A stretch of DNA of 64,000 bases from Cellulomonas taurus. GTDB lineage: Bacteria; Actinomycetota; Actinomycetes; Actinomycetales; Cellulomonadaceae. The position numbers and the translations under genes were made by a program. The stretch is taken from contig NZ_CP051884.1 of assembly GCF_012931845.1 (NCBI RefSeq), positions 1 through 64,000 of the forward strand. Direction: 5' to 3'. Under the pieces are notes generated by a model, which saw nothing but the letters and a program-made list of their open reading frames with translations, searched no databases and was not told the DNA's origin. Position 1 is the stretch's first letter, and each line of letters opens with the position of its first letter. Below, one piece after another: positions 28,732 to 37,283 of this stretch.

Positions 28732-28921
28732 CGGCCACCGCCGATCAGCCGGCGGAGTACAGCGCCGTCGCGGCGCGGGACGAACTTCTTGAAGTCCTCC
28801 CAGCCCTTCAACGTCTTCACACCAGCCAGGTGCTGAAGCTCGGAGATCCGCACCCCGCCGTGGACAGCTCGACCACCACGTGGTCCGCAACCGGGATGGT
28901 AGGAGTCGGGTGCGACATCAT
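28728..28921 (-). pseudogene. Frameshifted small hypothetical gene
   Basis: From ATG 28921 or 28918 the frame reads MSHPTPTIPVADHVVVELST, then a one-base shift is needed to continue into VRISELQHLAGVKTLKGW and FKKFVPRRDGAVLRRL, ending at TGA 28728. Without the shift the first frame stops after about 34 codons. Alternatively the second part alone (GTG 28853, 41 codons) is a short gene. The family is not recognised. Confidence 0.35.
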
Positions 28922-28978
28922 CACTGACGGTGCCGGCCGGTTCTGTGACTGGTCACGCGCCACCGACCCGCGGCACGG

Positions 28979-29565
28979 ATGGTGGAGTTGCGCCACGCCG
29001 AGAGGCGACTGCTCGCGAAGAAAATGAACGTCTCTCCTGAGGGAGCTGCGTCGGGACCTCGTCTACGCCAGGACAGAGCTGGACGCGGTCGTGGAGTACG
29101 AGCTCGTGAAGTCGACGAAGAAGGGCGACGTGCAGTTCGCGCTCGGTTCGGACTCAAGCATCGCAAACCAGTTCACGAGGCTTGAGGCTCTCGAGGCCAC
29201 CCCGACCTGCATGCTGAAACGGGAAGACCCGACGACGTACCCCCTCGGCGAAGGCTTCATGTTTGCTGGAGTTCGTGATCACGGACGTCGAGCACGAGCG
29301 GCCGGCAGGGCAGCCGACCCCCGGTTGGTACATGGCGACCGAGTACGTGCGGTGCCGCACGATCTCTCCCGACACAGGGCCGAGGGGTGGCGACGTGCTG
29401 AAGATCGACGACGTCGGAACGCTCTCCGCAGGCGGCTTCGCCCAGCTGGTCTGCAGCGTCCTTTTGGGTTCGAGAGGTGTCGCGACGGCGGCACTCCGCA
29501 TCCTGCCCGGGGTCCCCACGACCACGAACGTCGTCGTCGCGGTCGACGAGCGAACTAGCAGATAG
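28979..29565 (+). pseudogene. Decayed hypothetical gene in three frames
   Basis: Protein-like sequence switches frame twice. Frame one holds MVELRHAERRLLAKKMN from 28979. A second frame, open from 29028, holds LRELRRDLVYARTELDAVVE, then EYELVKSTKKGDVQFALGSD and on to LGEGFMF near 29264. The third holds LEFVITDVEHERPAGQ, then YMATEYVRCRTIS, ending at TAG 29565. Each piece has a natural composition that degrades at the switch points. I do not recognise the family. It lies between tRNA-Leu and hamA. Confidence 0.4.
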
Positions 29566-29774
29566 CTGGTCCTGATCGGGTGAACGTCAGCGATGTGGGC
29601 GACGAGCGAAGCACCGAGGGTCGCCGGTGTGAGCGGGTCCGGGGCGCAGTGATTGCCGCCGAACCGGCCGCACTCTAAACCTGATGAGATGGTGTATCAC
29701 CCGTTTGCGCGCGACACGGCATTGTCCAGGGCTGCTAGCCCTGCCGTTGGTGTCATCGGTCATAGGCTGCGCGC

Positions 29775-30569
29775 GTGCAGGGTATGCGAGTGGAACTCGA
29801 CAACGACGTCGCTGTCGTGATCGTCGACGAGGTCAGCGAGCAGCTGGGTGTTCAGTTGCGAGACCGCCTGGCTGCGTACTGCTTCGGGTCGGCGAACGTC
29901 GCCGACGACGCCGACTACTACTCGTTCGAGCGCACGATCAAAGAACTCCTTGTCAGGTATGACACCAAACCGCACGAGACGAAGATCGGCATGGCTGGCG
30001 AGCTCCTCGTGCACGTGCTCGTGCCGCACACCCACCCGAACATGTCGAGTTCAGCGGTGTTCCTCAACAAGGAGGAGCGCAGCATCAAGAAGGGATTCGA
30101 CCTCACCTTCCACGCCACCGCCGACGGCTCCGTCTGGTACGGCGAGGTGAAGTCTGGCGTCGTGAAGGGCACCCAGCTGGCGGACGAGAAGTCCGTGGAC
30201 CTCCTCAAGACCGCAGCGGCTGACATTGCCGACAAGCTCGGCAAGGGGGCGCAGCGGTCCCGGTGGGACTCCGCGGTCGCCGACGCAGTCTTGACGCTCG
30301 AAGCGTCCCAGGCGGCCTCTGCGAAGAAGCTGCTCCGCAACGACGCGACCGAAGCGGCAGCAGGAAAGTTGAAGAACAAGAATGTCCTGGTGGCAGCGGT
30401 CGTCATGCACGAGATCGGGCACTGCGAGATCAGCGGCGCTCATGTCCGCCAGGCGGTGTCCTCGTTGAACTCCACCGGACGGTTCTCGTCGGTCGCGGTG
30501 TTGGTCGCCCAGCAGCATGAGATCGAGACGCTCCTGGACCACCTCCGTGAGGCCGGGGCCAGTGTCTGA
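29775..30569 (+). CDS. hamA: Hachiman defence protein HamA (DUF1837 nuclease)
   Basis: HamA is the effector of the Hachiman anti-phage system: a DUF1837-type PD-(D/E)xK nuclease held inactive by HamB and released when HamB meets aberrant DNA. This 264-residue product shows the expected core: GMAGELLVHVLV with Glu76, KKGFDLTFH with Asp109, and WYGEVKSG with Glu124-x-Lys126. The C-terminal half is helical and ends EAGASV. The GTG at 29775 is taken; ATG 29784 is an alternative and no strong ribosome site is seen. hamB overlaps its end by 8 bases. A/T-richer codons than the chromosomal neighbours suggest transfer. Confidence 0.85.
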   Translation: MQGMRVELDNDVAVVIVDEVSEQLGVQLRDRLAAYCFGSANVADDADYYSFERTIKELLVRYDTKPHETKIGMAGELLVHVLVPHTHPNMSSSAVFLNKEERSIKKGFDLTFHATADGSVWYGEVKSGVVKGTQLADEKSVDLLKTAAADIADKLGKGAQRSRWDSAVADAVLTLEASQAASAKKLLRNDATEAAAGKLKNKNVLVAAVVMHEIGHCEISGAHVRQAVSSLNSTGRFSSVAVLVAQQHEIETLLDHLREAGASV

Positions 30570-33042
30570 ACAAGTTGATCTGACCGTCCGCAAACTGCGT
30601 CACGCGAGCAACCTCGAGGGCTCTGACTTCCTGCGCCTGTACCAGCGCTTGATGCGCCACGAGCAGATCCCAGAGCACGAGCTGGTCGCGGTTCTGCGAT
30701 TCGCGGTGCTGTTCCTGAGATCCACGGACGAGGTTGTCTCCCGCCTCGGGTACCGGATGATACTGCAGTACGGTGAGCTCACCGGGGACTACGAGCCGCT
30801 GCACGCCGTCGCCCGCGAACGGGACCTGATCCCGGTGGTCGCGGCCACCGAGCGGCTGAACCCGGACCTCAGATCACGCGAGAGCTTCCAGTCGATCCTA
30901 TTCGACGCGCATGCGACGAACTTCCTGACCGACGAACCGGACGGGACGACCCTCCGACGGACGCGCGGTCAAATGGAGCTGCGGGATTTCAACCTGCGCG
31001 AGCCGCGCGCGATCATCGTCGCACCGACCTCGTACGGCAAGTCCGAGATGCTGATCGAGAAGATTGTCCGCCGGCTGGACGCGGCCACGTGCGTGATTGT
31101 GCCTAGCCGGGCGTTGATCGCCCAGACGCGCCAAGTGATTATCAGCGACCCACGGATCCAGGCATCGCGCATCCGGGTGCTCACCCACCCGGACGCGTAC
31201 ACAGGCGAGGAGCGGTTCGTCGCGGTGATGACCCAGGAGCGCCTCCAGCGGCTGTTCGCCGACCACCCGGACCTAAAGCTCGACCAGCTCCTCGTCGACG
31301 AGGCCCACAACCTGCTGCCTCAGGGCACCCGCCCGATCGACCTGTCCCAGGCCATCTTGATCGCTAGCGGCCGTAACAAGGACCTCGCGATCACGTACTA
31401 CACGCCGTTCATGGCGGAGCCCGACATGCTTCGGCACGTCGGCGGCGCTGACGTGCGGGCCAAGTCCCGTGCGGTGAACGAGCACGTCAAGGCTGAGCGG
31501 CTCGTGCACGCCGAACCTGGTTCCCACGAAGAGCTCTACGACCAGTTCCTGGATCGGATGATCCCGCTCGGGCGATCCGTGCCCTCCGACGAGGTCGACG
31601 CGGTCCTATCTAGGGCTGAGCATCGCACGCTCGTGTACGTCAACCGTCCCCGTGACGCCCAGCACCTCTCGCTGCGGATCGCGCAGCGACGCGGGGCCGT
31701 GGTGATGTCGGTTCAGGCGCAGCGTGCCATACGAGCCGTCGGTGACCTCATCGACCCCAGGTACTCGTTGATCACCGCGATCAAGTCCGGGGTGCTGTTC
31801 CACCACGGGCAGATCCCTGACGTCCTACGGCAGTACATCGAGATGCTGTTCCGCACCGACCGTTCCGACGAGCGGCGCCTGCTCGTGACGACATCGACCC
31901 TGCTGGAAGGCGTCAACACGCCCGCCGACTGCCTGGTGCTGATGACCCCCGCCCATGGCCGTGGGTACTTGTCCCGGTCGGCGTTCCGGAACCTGATCGG
32001 TCGGGTTGCCCGATTCCGGGAAGTGTTCGACCCGCGCAGGGAGAACCTCAACCTCCTGCAACCGCGGATCTACCTCGTGCCGTCCAGCTATGCGCGAAGC
32101 AACTGGAACGTCAGTAACTTCCTCAGCCGGGTCGCGAACCTCGCCCGCTCCGTCGAGGACACCGTCGCCAACCCGTTGCTCGAAGCGGCCGGCGACTCCG
32201 ACAGCCGCGCTCGCGAGCTCGAGTACCTCAACAACATCGAACCGGACCTCGTCCAGGTGCCGGACGCACGCTCCGCCGAGACCGAGGTAGGCGTCCTGTG
32301 CTTCCGCAACGGTGTGCGGGACTTCGACATCTTCGACTTCGAGCACGAGATCCAGGCCCGGGTCGACCGCATGCGCCTGGAACCCGTTCTCGTCGATGTG
32401 CGGTCCGTGATCGACGCGGTCTGCGACGTGTTCCTTCGCGGTGTCGAGCTCGACGATGGCGACGACCTCGGCCGGATTCAGCAGCACGAGGAGGCCCGGA
32501 AGTTCTACAGCATGTTCCTCGGCTGGCGTACCCGCAACGAGCCGTTCAAGCTCCTCATCGCTCACTTCGTCGCGTACTGGAACCGGATGGACCAGCCGTT
32601 GGCGTACGTCGGGTCGAAGTGGGGTGAGGAGACGTACGGGGACGGTGTCCTCAAGCTCTGGGTTGACATGAGGCGCAAGTCCACCGCGGGCAAGATCAAC
32701 CTCGCCGTGGTGCGCATCAAAGCCGAGCAGGACTTCGTCGACTTCCGGCTGATGAAGTACGTCGAGATCCTCAACGCACTTGGCTTGATCGACCTGACTC
32801 TGTACCAGCAGATCAAGTATGGGACCGCCGACCCGTACCTGATCTGCCTGCTCCGCAACGGGTTTTCCCCGGAGCTGGCTCGACTCGTGAGCGATGAGTA
32901 CTCCGACCTCGTCGTCGTCGACACGGACGGCGAGCACGTGTCGGTACTTCCGGAGCTCCCGGATCACATGAGTCAGGACGACCAGAACGATGTGCTCGTC
33001 TACGAGGCGCGCACGCTCGTGAACGTCGGCCTGTCGATCTGA
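30562..33042 (+). CDS. hamB: Hachiman defence helicase HamB
   Basis: HamB is the superfamily 2 DNA helicase that guards HamA. The 826-residue product from GTG 30562 has Walker A APTSYGKS at 154-161, the DEAH box in LLVDEAHNLL (DEAH at 246-249), motif V-like TSTLLEGVN at 444-452 and motif VI NLIGRVARF at 477-485. A 340-residue C-terminal region without motifs I know follows, as in the family. All helicase motifs are intact and no internal stop is seen, so the system looks functional. Overlap with hamA implies coupling. The open frame extends 45 bases upstream, but GTG TCT GAA is the natural start. Confidence 0.88.
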   Translation: MSEQVDLTVRKLRHASNLEGSDFLRLYQRLMRHEQIPEHELVAVLRFAVLFLRSTDEVVSRLGYRMILQYGELTGDYEPLHAVARERDLIPVVAATERLNPDLRSRESFQSILFDAHATNFLTDEPDGTTLRRTRGQMELRDFNLREPRAIIVAPTSYGKSEMLIEKIVRRLDAATCVIVPSRALIAQTRQVIISDPRIQASRIRVLTHPDAYTGEERFVAVMTQERLQRLFADHPDLKLDQLLVDEAHNLLPQGTRPIDLSQAILIASGRNKDLAITYYTPFMAEPDMLRHVGGADVRAKSRAVNEHVKAERLVHAEPGSHEELYDQFLDRMIPLGRSVPSDEVDAVLSRAEHRTLVYVNRPRDAQHLSLRIAQRRGAVVMSVQAQRAIRAVGDLIDPRYSLITAIKSGVLFHHGQIPDVLRQYIEMLFRTDRSDERRLLVTTSTLLEGVNTPADCLVLMTPAHGRGYLSRSAFRNLIGRVARFREVFDPRRENLNLLQPRIYLVPSSYARSNWNVSNFLSRVANLARSVEDTVANPLLEAAGDSDSRARELEYLNNIEPDLVQVPDARSAETEVGVLCFRNGVRDFDIFDFEHEIQARVDRMRLEPVLVDVRSVIDAVCDVFLRGVELDDGDDLGRIQQHEEARKFYSMFLGWRTRNEPFKLLIAHFVAYWNRMDQPLAYVGSKWGEETYGDGVLKLWVDMRRKSTAGKINLAVVRIKAEQDFVDFRLMKYVEILNALGLIDLTLYQQIKYGTADPYLICLLRNGFSPELARLVSDEYSDLVVVDTDGEHVSVLPELPDHMSQDDQNDVLVYEARTLVNVGLSI

Positions 33043-33185
33043 GCTTGCGCGCCGCGCCGAACTGGTCCGTCGTTCCGCTGCAAAGAACTTGAGCTCCGAG
33101 CCGGTCACAGGGTCGCCGCCGGTTGAGCTGTGTGCGTACGGGGCGTAGGACTCGCCGGAGCACAGGGAGAGGCCGCTCAGCAAAT

Positions 33186-33240
33186 CCGATCGTGGCACGC
33201 GAAACCGCCTCTTCGTGCCGGTTTCGCGTGCCACGATCGG
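33186..33240. repeat. Perfect 22-bp inverted repeat
   Basis: Arms at 33186-33207 and 33219-33240 are exact complements over 22 bases (beginning CCGATCGTGGCACGCGAAAC), with an 11-base loop CCTCTTCGTGC. It lies 143 bases after hamB and 28 bases before the DUF3892 start. No T tract follows, so it is not a textbook terminator. It could be a processed RNA structure, an operator or a mobile-element end. Confidence 0.85.
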
Positions 33241-33267
33241 AGTGCGCGCTCTAATCAACGACGCCAC

Positions 33268-33480
33268 GTGCGGTGGGTCGGCATCGAGAACGGCAAGGTC
33301 GACTCGAACGCCAAATCCGTGGTCGTCGAATGGATCGACAAGGGCGGCGCGGCGTTCGTTGGCACCGGGACGTCGCAGGTCCCAGTGGTGACCGTGAATC
33401 CGAGCGGCGGCACGCCCTACCTGCGGACCCGGGCTGACAGGCAGTGGACCAACAACCTCGTCTCGCTCCCCGAGTTCTGA
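33268..33480 (+). CDS. DUF3892 family small protein
   Basis: A 70-residue product matching DUF3892, small proteins of unknown function. The diagnostic features are the central WIDKGGAAFVG and the C-terminal YLRTRADRQWTNNLVSLPEF. The GTG start at 33268 fits the family length; the frame continues upstream through the inverted repeat but without conserved sequence. It follows hamB in the same orientation and ends the recognisable island genes. A defence link is only by position. Confidence 0.6.
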   Translation: MRWVGIENGKVDSNAKSVVVEWIDKGGAAFVGTGTSQVPVVTVNPSGGTPYLRTRADRQWTNNLVSLPEF

Positions 33481-33493
33481 ACCAAGACCAACG

Positions 33494-33700
33494 GTGGCGT
33501 GGTTTGAGACCGAGGGTCAAAAGTCGAGCACGTTCTGCAACGGCGGTCGGGTGCGCCCGATTCAGCTGCAGAACTATGAGGACGTCGTCGCGCATGTCCA
33601 TGGTCGCGCCCGCCCTTCGTGGCGCGGTCAAGTGCGTCAGCAGCGGGCTAGCAGCCCGGCTTGTACACATCATCACCTCCAGCCTGTACTCAGCCACTGA
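33494..33700 (+). CDS. Unrecognised short ORF
   Basis: A 68-residue ORF from GTG 33494 whose first 40 residues (VAWFETEGQKSSTFCNGGRV, then PIQLQNYEDVVAHVHG) look protein-like, while the rest is Arg/Ser/His-rich and may be past a frameshift. No family recognised. Confidence 0.25.
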   Translation: MAWFETEGQKSSTFCNGGRVRPIQLQNYEDVVAHVHGRARPSWRGQVRQQRASSPACTHHHLQPVLSH

Positions 33701-33761
33701 CCGGTAGATGCGCACCACGTGGTGGGAAAGTTAGCCGAACAAGGCACGCTAGTGATAACGG

Positions 33762-33797
33762 GAAACCCCCGGTCGGAGAGACTCCGGCCGGGGGTTT
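33762..33797 (+). terminator. Rho-independent terminator at the right island edge
   Basis: AAACCCCCGGTCGGAG at 33762-33777 pairs over 16 bp (one T-G) with 33781-33796, loop AGA, T-rich tail. Its sequence resembles the terminator after tRNA-Leu. It insulates the thiamine operon. Confidence 0.85.
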
Positions 33798-33896
33798 TCT
33801 GCGTGCGGGTCCCGGGGGGTCCGCGCGCCGGCGATCCCGGCCGACCTGCACGATCCGGGCCCGCGGGGACAGAACGCCCCTATGCTCGAGGCAGTG

Positions 33897-33973
33897 ACAC
33901 GGGGTGCCGCCTGCGGCTGAGATCACACCCGTCGAACCTGATCCAGATCATGCTGGCGAAGGGAATGTCCGTG
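33897..33973 (+). promoter_or_regulatory. TPP riboswitch (THI element)
   Basis: Conserved THI-box elements occur in order: GGGGTGCC at 33901, GGCTGAGATCACACCC at 33915, GAACCTGATCCAGATCATGC at 33934 and GGCGAAGGGA near 33955. CACGG (33898-33902) and CCGTG (33969-33973) close stem P1. A hairpin CTCGACC/GGTCGAG at 33995-34017 follows without T residues, so control is more likely at translation than by termination. The first gene start is about 100 bases downstream. Confidence 0.93.
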
Positions 33974-34070
33974 GCTGACAGCGCGCGCTCGACGCTCGAC
34001 CGGGTCCGACGGTCGAGGCGACGTTCGGGCTGCCCCTGGCCGACCTTCGTCGTCGACCGGAAGGCCCCAG

Positions 34071-34889
34071 ATGAGTGCCATGACCTCCTCGCATCCCCTG
34101 ACCGACCCGGCTACGCGAAGGGGTGCGCCGGGCCTCGCTGACCAGGTGGTCCTGGTGACCGGCGCCGGGCGCGGGCTCGGCCGGGCGATCGCGCACGCCT
34201 TCCTGCGCCAGGGTGCGCGAGTGATCGTGGACTTCCGCGTCAGCCGGGACGGCGCGCAGGAACTCGCCGACCGGTTCCCCGGTCGGGCGCTGCCGGTGCA
34301 GGCCGACGTGCGGGAGCGCGAGCAGGTGGACGCGCTGTTCGAGGCGGCCCACCGTGCGTTCGGCGATCCGGTCGCCACGGTGGTCAACAACGCACTGGTC
34401 GACTTCTCCTTCAACGGAGACGCCCGGGCCACGGCCGACGCGATCGACTTCGGGTCGTTCTCGGCACAGTTCAGCGGGGCGGTGCAGGGCGCACTGAACA
34501 CGACCCAGGCGGCGCTGCCCGGCTTCGACCGGCTCGGGTCGGGACGGGTGATCACCATCGGCACGAACCTGTTCCAGCACCCGGTGGTGCCGTACCACGA
34601 CTACACAGCAGCGAAGGCGGCCCTGCTGTCGCTGACCCGGACGTTCGCCGAGGACCTCGGCCCGCGGGGCGTCACGGTGAACATGGTCAGCGGTGGTCTG
34701 TTGCGCACCACCGATGCCAGTGCGGCCACCCCGGAACCGGTGTTCGAGGCGATCGCCGCCGGGACGCCGCTGCGGTCGGTCACCACGCCGGCCGAGTTCG
34801 CGGACGCGGTGCTGTTCTTAGCCTCGCCCTGGGCACGGGCGGTGACCGGCCAGAACCTGGTCGTCGACGGCGGGTTGGTGAAGGGATGA
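34071..34889 (+). CDS. SDR-family oxidoreductase in the thiamine operon
   Basis: A 272-residue classical short-chain dehydrogenase: cofactor motif TGAGRGLG near 31-38, NNAL in place of NNAG near 104-107, and the catalytic YxxxK as YTAAK near 178-182. The C-terminal segment [20 protein letters not shown] is typical of FabG-like members. It is the first gene after the TPP riboswitch and overlaps thiM by four bases (ATGA), so its supply tracks thiamine status. Substrate unknown; a step in recycling thiazole or pyrimidine alcohols or aldehydes is a guess. Ribosome site GGAAGG precedes ATG 34071. Confidence 0.85.
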   Translation: MSAMTSSHPLTDPATRRGAPGLADQVVLVTGAGRGLGRAIAHAFLRQGARVIVDFRVSRDGAQELADRFPGRALPVQADVREREQVDALFEAAHRAFGDPVATVVNNALVDFSFNGDARATADAIDFGSFSAQFSGAVQGALNTTQAALPGFDRLGSGRVITIGTNLFQHPVVPYHDYTAAKAALLSLTRTFAEDLGPRGVTVNMVSGGLLRTTDASAATPEPVFEAIAAGTPLRSVTTPAEFADAVLFLASPWARAVTGQNLVVDGGLVKG

Positions 34890-35743
34890 CCCGGCGGACG
34901 AGCGGTCAGATCCGTGCCGAACAGCTCGTCGACACCTGTGGAACGCTGCTGGCGGCGGTCCGCGACCGGGCCCCGTTGGTGCAGTGCGTGACCAACACGG
35001 TCGTCACCGGGTTCACCGCCAACGTGCTGCTGGCACTGGGCGCGGTTCCCGCGATGGTCGACATCCCGGAGGAGGCCGGAGCGTTCGCCGGCGTGGCTGA
35101 CGGGGTGCTGCTCAACCTGGGCACCCCCTCCGCGGAACAGCGCGCGGCGATGCGGGAGGCGGCTGCTTCCGCGCGGGGTGCCGGCACGCCGTGGGTGCTC
35201 GATCCGGTGGCGATCGGTTCGCTGCCGGTGCGCACGGCGCTCGCGCACGACCTGGCGGCGATGACGCCGACGGTGGTCCGAGCCAACGCCTCCGAGACCC
35301 TGGCGCTGACCAATGGGAGTGGCGGTGGTCGGGGGGTGGAGGCGATCGACGGCCCGGAGGCGGCGTTGATCGCGGCCCGGCCCTTCGCGCGGGACCGGGG
35401 GATCGTGGTCGCGGTCTCCGGACCCACCGATCTGGTCACCGACGGCGAGCGGACGATCGCGGTCGCGAACGGGCACCCGCTGCTCACCCGGGTGACCGGT
35501 GCCGGGTGCGCGCTCGGAGCGGTGGTCGCCGCGTTCTGCGCGAGCGCCGGGGACCGGTCCGCACTGGAGGCGGCGACAGCGGCGCACGTGGTCGTCGGGA
35601 TCGCGGCGGAACGCGCGGCGACACGGTCCGCCGGGCCGGGGAGCTTCGCCGTCCAGTTGCTCGACGCCCTCGACGCGGTGGACCAGCAGGAGGTCGCCGA
35701 CCGGGCCCGGGTCAGCGTGCTCGCCGGAACGGAGGCGGCATGA
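34886..35743 (+). CDS. thiM: Hydroxyethylthiazole kinase ThiM
   Basis: Phosphorylates 4-methyl-5-(2-hydroxyethyl)thiazole so that salvaged thiazole can enter TPP synthesis. The 285-residue protein has the ribokinase-like ThiM fold: [22 protein letters not shown] near 34-55 as the substrate segment, WVLDPVAIG near 103-111, [11 protein letters not shown] near 131-141, and the catalytic [13 protein letters not shown] near 206-218. It overlaps the SDR gene and thiE. Confidence 0.93.
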   Translation: MTRRTSGQIRAEQLVDTCGTLLAAVRDRAPLVQCVTNTVVTGFTANVLLALGAVPAMVDIPEEAGAFAGVADGVLLNLGTPSAEQRAAMREAAASARGAGTPWVLDPVAIGSLPVRTALAHDLAAMTPTVVRANASETLALTNGSGGGRGVEAIDGPEAALIAARPFARDRGIVVAVSGPTDLVTDGERTIAVANGHPLLTRVTGAGCALGAVVAAFCASAGDRSALEAATAAHVVVGIAAERAATRSAGPGSFAVQLLDALDAVDQQEVADRARVSVLAGTEAA

Positions 35744-36399
35744 TGCCCGACCTGTCGGTGTACCTGGTGACCGATGTCGCGCAGTCGGCTGCTGCGGGGC
35801 GTGACCTGGTCGACACCGTCCTGGCCGCCGTCCGGGGTGGCGTGACGACCGTGCAGCTCCGCGCGAAAGACGCGGAGGCCGCAGACATGCTCCAGCTGGC
35901 CGAGGAGCTCGCCCGCCGGTTGCCGACGCACGTGGACGTGCTCGTCAACGACCGGGTGGATGTCTATCTGGCGGCCCGTGCGCGCGGGGCGCGTGTGGCG
36001 GGGGTGCACATCGGGCAGCGCGACCTCCCTCCGGTCGCGGTCAGGGAGATGGTCGGTCCGGACGCCGTGATCGGGCTGAGCGCGAGCAGCAGGGCCCAGA
36101 TCGCCGAGGCGGCCAGCGGTGCGGGCCGGGTCACCTATCTCGGCATCGGGGCGGTGCATCAGACCTCCTCGAAGCCGGACGCGCCGCCGGTCCTCGGGAT
36201 CGCCGCGGCGGGGCACCTCGCATCGGTGTCGTCGCTGCCCGCGGTGGCGATCGGCGGCGTCACACCGGAGGACGTGCCCGCCCTGCGCGCGGCGGGGTTC
36301 GCCGGAGCCGCCGTCGTGTCCTGGATTTGTGCTGCACCCGACGCCAGGGCCGCCGCTGCCGAGCTCGCACGGGCCTGGGCCACGCCGGAGCACCGATGA
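35743..36399 (+). CDS. thiE: Thiamine-phosphate synthase ThiE
   Basis: Joins hydroxymethylpyrimidine pyrophosphate with thiazole phosphate to give thiamine monophosphate. The 218-residue TIM barrel shows VTTVQLRAKDAEA near 34-46, VLVNDRVDVYLAA near 65-77, GVHIGQRDLPP near 86-96, and ISCSASS-like GLSASSRAQ, then YLGIGAVHQTSSKPDA. ATG at 35740 or 35743 overlaps the thiM stop. thiD follows with an ATGA overlap. Confidence 0.93.
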   Translation: MPDLSVYLVTDVAQSAAAGRDLVDTVLAAVRGGVTTVQLRAKDAEAADMLQLAEELARRLPTHVDVLVNDRVDVYLAARARGARVAGVHIGQRDLPPVAVREMVGPDAVIGLSASSRAQIAEAASGAGRVTYLGIGAVHQTSSKPDAPPVLGIAAAGHLASVSSLPAVAIGGVTPEDVPALRAAGFAGAAVVSWICAAPDARAAAAELARAWATPEHR

Positions 36400-37241
36400 C
36401 CGGGACGACGCGGCTTCCACCGCGCCCGACCTGCATCCCCCGGGTGCTCAGCATCGCGGGGACGGACCCCTCGGGCGGGGCGGGCATCCAGGCGGACCTC
36501 AAGAGCATCGCCGCGAACGGTGGCTACGGCATGGCGGTGGTCACCGCACTGGTCGCCCAGAACACTCGGGGGGTCCGCAGCGTCCACGTCCCACCCGTGG
36601 CGTTCCTGGCGGAGCAGCTCGACGCGGTGAGCGACGACGTCGAGATCGATGCGGTGAAGATCGGCATGCTGTTCGACGCCTCGATCATCGAGGTGGTCGA
36701 TGCCTGGCTGCGCCGCGTCCGCCCGCCGGTGGTCGTCCTCGACCCGGTCATGGTCTCGACGAGTGGTCATCGGCTGTTGCAGCCGGAGGCCGAAGAACGG
36801 ATGCGCGCCCTGGTCGGCCTGACCGGTCTGGTGACGCCCAACCTGGCCGAGCTGGCGGTGCTGGTGCACGAGGACGTGGCAGCGACCTGGCGCGACGCAC
36901 TCGACCAGGCCCACCGATTGTCCGCCGCGTACGGGGTGCCGGTGCTGGCGAAGGGGGGCCATCTCGCCGGTCCGGACGCCCCCGACGCGCTGGTGGATGC
37001 CGAGACCGGCACCGTCGACGAGTTCCCGGGGGATCGGATCGCGACCACCCACACCCACGGGACCGGGTGCTCGCTCTCCTCGGCCGTGGCCACGCGTCGC
37101 GTGCAGGCGCCGACCTGGTCGGAGGCGATCCGTCCGGCGAAGGCATGGCTGCTGCAGAGCATCGCCGCGGCCGACGACCTGCGCGTCGGGCGCGGGAACG
37201 GCCCGATCTCGCACTTCGCCGGACTCTGGGCCGCCGGGTGA
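36396..37241 (+). CDS. thiD: Hydroxymethylpyrimidine/phosphomethylpyrimidine kinase ThiD
   Basis: Phosphorylates HMP twice to HMP pyrophosphate. The 281-residue ribokinase-family enzyme carries SIAGTDPSGGAGIQADLK near 16-33, KIGMLFD near 88-94, VVLDPVMVSTSGHRLL near 113-128, and the anion-hole/catalytic segment HTHGTGCSLSSAVA near 219-232. It is the last gene of the riboswitch operon. With thiM and thiE it makes a complete salvage branch; thiC and thiG are not in the window. Confidence 0.94.
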   Translation: MTGTTRLPPRPTCIPRVLSIAGTDPSGGAGIQADLKSIAANGGYGMAVVTALVAQNTRGVRSVHVPPVAFLAEQLDAVSDDVEIDAVKIGMLFDASIIEVVDAWLRRVRPPVVVLDPVMVSTSGHRLLQPEAEERMRALVGLTGLVTPNLAELAVLVHEDVAATWRDALDQAHRLSAAYGVPVLAKGGHLAGPDAPDALVDAETGTVDEFPGDRIATTHTHGTGCSLSSAVATRRVQAPTWSEAIRPAKAWLLQSIAAADDLRVGRGNGPISHFAGLWAAG

Positions 37242-37283
37242 GGCCGGGACGCGGCGGACAGCCGGTCGTGCGACAGTCTGCGC

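Noticed and set aside
29740-29775. Promoter for hamA
   Set aside because: TAGGCT lies 6 bases before the GTG, but no -35 at acceptable spacing was found, so it was not annotated.
33130-33267. Longer N-terminus of the DUF3892 protein
   Set aside because: It would translate the perfect inverted repeat and exceeds the family length; GTG 33268 fits better.
28218-33734. GCTAACTTTC/GAAAGTTAGC as transposon terminal repeats
   Set aside because: Only 10 bases match, the left copy overlaps the likely tRNA-Leu promoter, and no transposase is visible. Kept only as an island-edge hint.
28235-33800. Classic tRNA-targeted integrative element
   Set aside because: The tRNA-Leu 3' end is not duplicated at the right edge and there is no integrase, so a site-specific integration cannot be claimed.
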